Source: Hyphomicrobiales bacterium (lineage in GTDB: Bacteria > Pseudomonadota > Alphaproteobacteria > Rhizobiales > Rhizobiaceae). Taken from it: a stretch of 64,000 bases of DNA. The position numbers were made by a program, and so were the translations under genes. The stretch is taken from NCBI GenBank assembly GCA_900466005.1, contig UEGQ01000001.1, forward strand, positions 365,987 to 429,986, written 5' to 3'. Below are positions 62,583 to 64,000 of the stretch, piece after piece; position 1 is the stretch's first letter, and every line of letters starts with the position of its first letter. The notes under the pieces were generated by a model, which ran no database searches, was not told where the DNA came from, and saw only the letters and a program-made list of their open reading frames with translations.

Positions 62583-63926
62583 ATGAACAAGCCTGCATTC
62601 AGTGAGGCGGAGCACGAGATCGACAAGCTCATGGGACTGCATCCCAAGGGCTTCGATCTTTCTCTCAGCCGCATCTGCCGTCTGCTCGAAGCGCTCGGTA
62701 ACCCGCACTTGCGGATGCCGCCGGTGATCCATGTTGCCGGCACCAACGGAAAGGGCTCGGTCACGGCCTTCTGCCGCGCGATCCTCGAGGCCGGCGGGCT
62801 CGGCGTCCACGTCCATACCTCGCCGCACCTCGTCCGTTGGCACGAACGCTATCGTCTTGGCCGAAAGGGTGGGCGGGGAGAGCTGGTGGATGACGTCGTC
62901 TTTGCGGATGCGCTTCGGCGAGTTGCACAAGCCAATGACGGGCAGGCGATCACTGTTTTTGAGATTCTGACGGCCGTCACCTTCATCCTGTTTTCAGAGC
63001 ACCCTGCCGACGTTGCCATCATCGAAGTGGGCCTTGGCGGACGCTTCGATGCGACCAATGTCATCGAGCACCCGGCCGTATCGGTGGTCATGCCGATTTC
63101 ACTCGATCACCAATCCTATCTCGGTGATCGCGTCGAACTGATCGCGGCGGAGAAGGCAGGTATCATGAAACGTGGATGCCCGGTCGTGATCGGGCATCAG
63201 GAACACGAGGAAGCGCGCGATGTTCTCCTCTCGACGGCGGAACGCCTTGGCTGTCCGATGTCGGTCTTCGGGCAGGATTTCCTCGCCTATGAGGAGCAGG
63301 GTCGCCTGATCTACCAGGACGAATTCGGCCTTTCCGATCTTCCGCTGCCGCGGCTGCCCGGTCGCCATCAATACGCCAATGCGGCGGCGGCCATCCGCGC
63401 GGTGAAGGCCGCTGGCTTCGATGTAACAGAGGCCATGGCCGAAAAGGCGATGACATCGGTTGAATGGCCCGGCCGTCTGCAGCGGCTTGTCGCCGGCGCG
63501 CTGATGCCGCACACCCCTGATGGGGCGGAGATATGGATCGATGGAGGCCATAATCCCGGCGCAGGCGAAGTCATCGCAGAGGCGATGGCGGGTTTCGAGG
63601 AGAGACAGCCGCGCCCGCTCTACCTGATCACGGGAATGATCAATACCAAGGATCCCGTTGGCTACTTCCACGCCTTCGTCGGGCTTGCCCAAGAGGTCTT
63701 CACGGTGCCGATCAGAGGAACCGATGCCGCGCTGGATCCTGTCGCTTTGGCGCAAGCCGCATCGGATGCCGGCTTGCAGGCGTCGCCCATGTCATCCGTG
63801 GCGGAGTCTCTGGAGGCTATTCGGAGTCGCCTGGCAACAGGCGAGGCTGCACCACGAATCCTGATTGGTGGCTCGCTTTACCTTGTCGGCAACGTGCTTG
63901 CGGACAACGGGACACCACCCAAGTGA
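62583..63926 (+). CDS. folC: Bifunctional folylpolyglutamate synthase / dihydrofolate synthase
   Basis: Adds glutamate to dihydropteroate and to folates, 447 residues. The Mur-ligase P-loop is HVAGTNGKGS, TSPHLVRWHERYR follows, and GLGGRFDATNVIE and DGGHNPGAGE are further Mur-type motifs. The ATG at 62583 begins the family N-terminus; the frame is open far upstream inside accD but is not needed. It is the last gene of the run and ends at a very strong terminator. Confidence 0.95.
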   Translation: MNKPAFSEAEHEIDKLMGLHPKGFDLSLSRICRLLEALGNPHLRMPPVIHVAGTNGKGSVTAFCRAILEAGGLGVHVHTSPHLVRWHERYRLGRKGGRGELVDDVVFADALRRVAQANDGQAITVFEILTAVTFILFSEHPADVAIIEVGLGGRFDATNVIEHPAVSVVMPISLDHQSYLGDRVELIAAEKAGIMKRGCPVVIGHQEHEEARDVLLSTAERLGCPMSVFGQDFLAYEEQGRLIYQDEFGLSDLPLPRLPGRHQYANAAAAIRAVKAAGFDVTEAMAEKAMTSVEWPGRLQRLVAGALMPHTPDGAEIWIDGGHNPGAGEVIAEAMAGFEERQPRPLYLITGMINTKDPVGYFHAFVGLAQEVFTVPIRGTDAALDPVALAQAASDAGLQASPMSSVAESLEAIRSRLATGEAAPRILIGGSLYLVGNVLADNGTPPK

Positions 63927-63960
63927 ATAAAGCCCGGCCTTGGCCGGGCTTTATTTATTT
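63926..63960. terminator. Terminator after folC
   Basis: A perfect 14-bp stem (63926-63939 with 63942-63955, 2-base gap, so the real loop is larger), with TTATTTATTT on the plus strand and A-rich sequence before it. It can work in both directions. The last 40 bases of the window after it show nothing recognisable. Confidence 0.93.
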
Positions 63961-64000
63961 CGAGCTGATCCGGACGACATCAGTACGCATCCGAGGTGGG

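Overview
The window is a stretch of core chromosome from an alphaproteobacterium of the Rhizobiaceae, close to Sinorhizobium/Ensifer, Rhizobium or Agrobacterium. This rests on a GC-rich, densely packed gene set, the hemE-side chromosomal origin, the rho-mnmE-mnmG-rsmG-parA-parB block, a 1594-residue NAD-glutamate dehydrogenase, and several families I know mainly from alphaproteobacteria (DUF1013/TrcR, DUF1674, DUF2794, DUF2852, Tim44-like). I cannot fix the genus from the sequence alone. I see no tRNA, rRNA, CRISPR array, insertion sequence or prophage.

Layout. 1-2.7 kb: the minus-strand ccmABCDG cytochrome c maturation operon, with ccmG cut by the window edge. 2.9-7.2 kb: aconitase acnA and two conserved proteins of unknown role (DUF1223, DUF2794). 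7.2-8.9 kb: an acetyltransferase, a decayed MHS-type transporter remnant and the longest non-coding stretch. 8.9-19 kb: asd, a lytic transglycosylase, carbonic anhydrase, a pyridoxal kinase, NAD-GDH and a coupled UMF1-type transporter. 19-25 kb (minus): purH, a heparinase II/III-like protein, rsmB and htpX. 25-31.5 kb: an SdhAF4-like protein, a secreted nuclease, acetyl-CoA synthetase, trcR, propionyl-CoA synthetase and a YggS protein. 31.7-35.9 kb: leuS-lptE-holA. 35.9-44.6 kb (minus): parB, parA, rsmG, mnmG, mnmE, rho, hemJ, hemE.

The replication origin (about 44.63-45.02 kb) separates hemE from a divergent run: PEP-synthase/PPDK regulator, maf, aroE, coaE, dnaQ. It holds two perfect and one degenerate DnaA box, an AT-rich patch and five GANTC sites. 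Four parS-like sites flank it, at 38.2, 40.2, 46.5 and 55.3 kb. With parAB in the window, this is a complete origin-segregation locus.

48.7-64 kb: secB and fxsA (minus), a coupled chain of Tim44-like protein, mltA, Smr protein and XRE regulator, then gyrB, a nitroreductase, PHB depolymerase, DUF2852, a YgjP-type metalloprotease, and trpFBA-accD-folC ending at a strong terminator.

Genes that probably work together: ccm genes (heme delivery to c-type cytochromes); hemE/hemJ (heme synthesis); acnA, gdh, acs, prpE and phaZ (central carbon and storage metabolism); parA/parB/parS/oriC with gyrB, holA and dnaQ (replication and segregation); mnmE/mnmG (tRNA wobble modification); trpFBA with accD-folC. 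I found no clear undescribed defence or mobile system. The most interesting signals are the organisation of the origin and parS sites, including parS sites that supply stop codons, the degenerate zinc ribbon of AccD, and a few unexplained intergenic structures.
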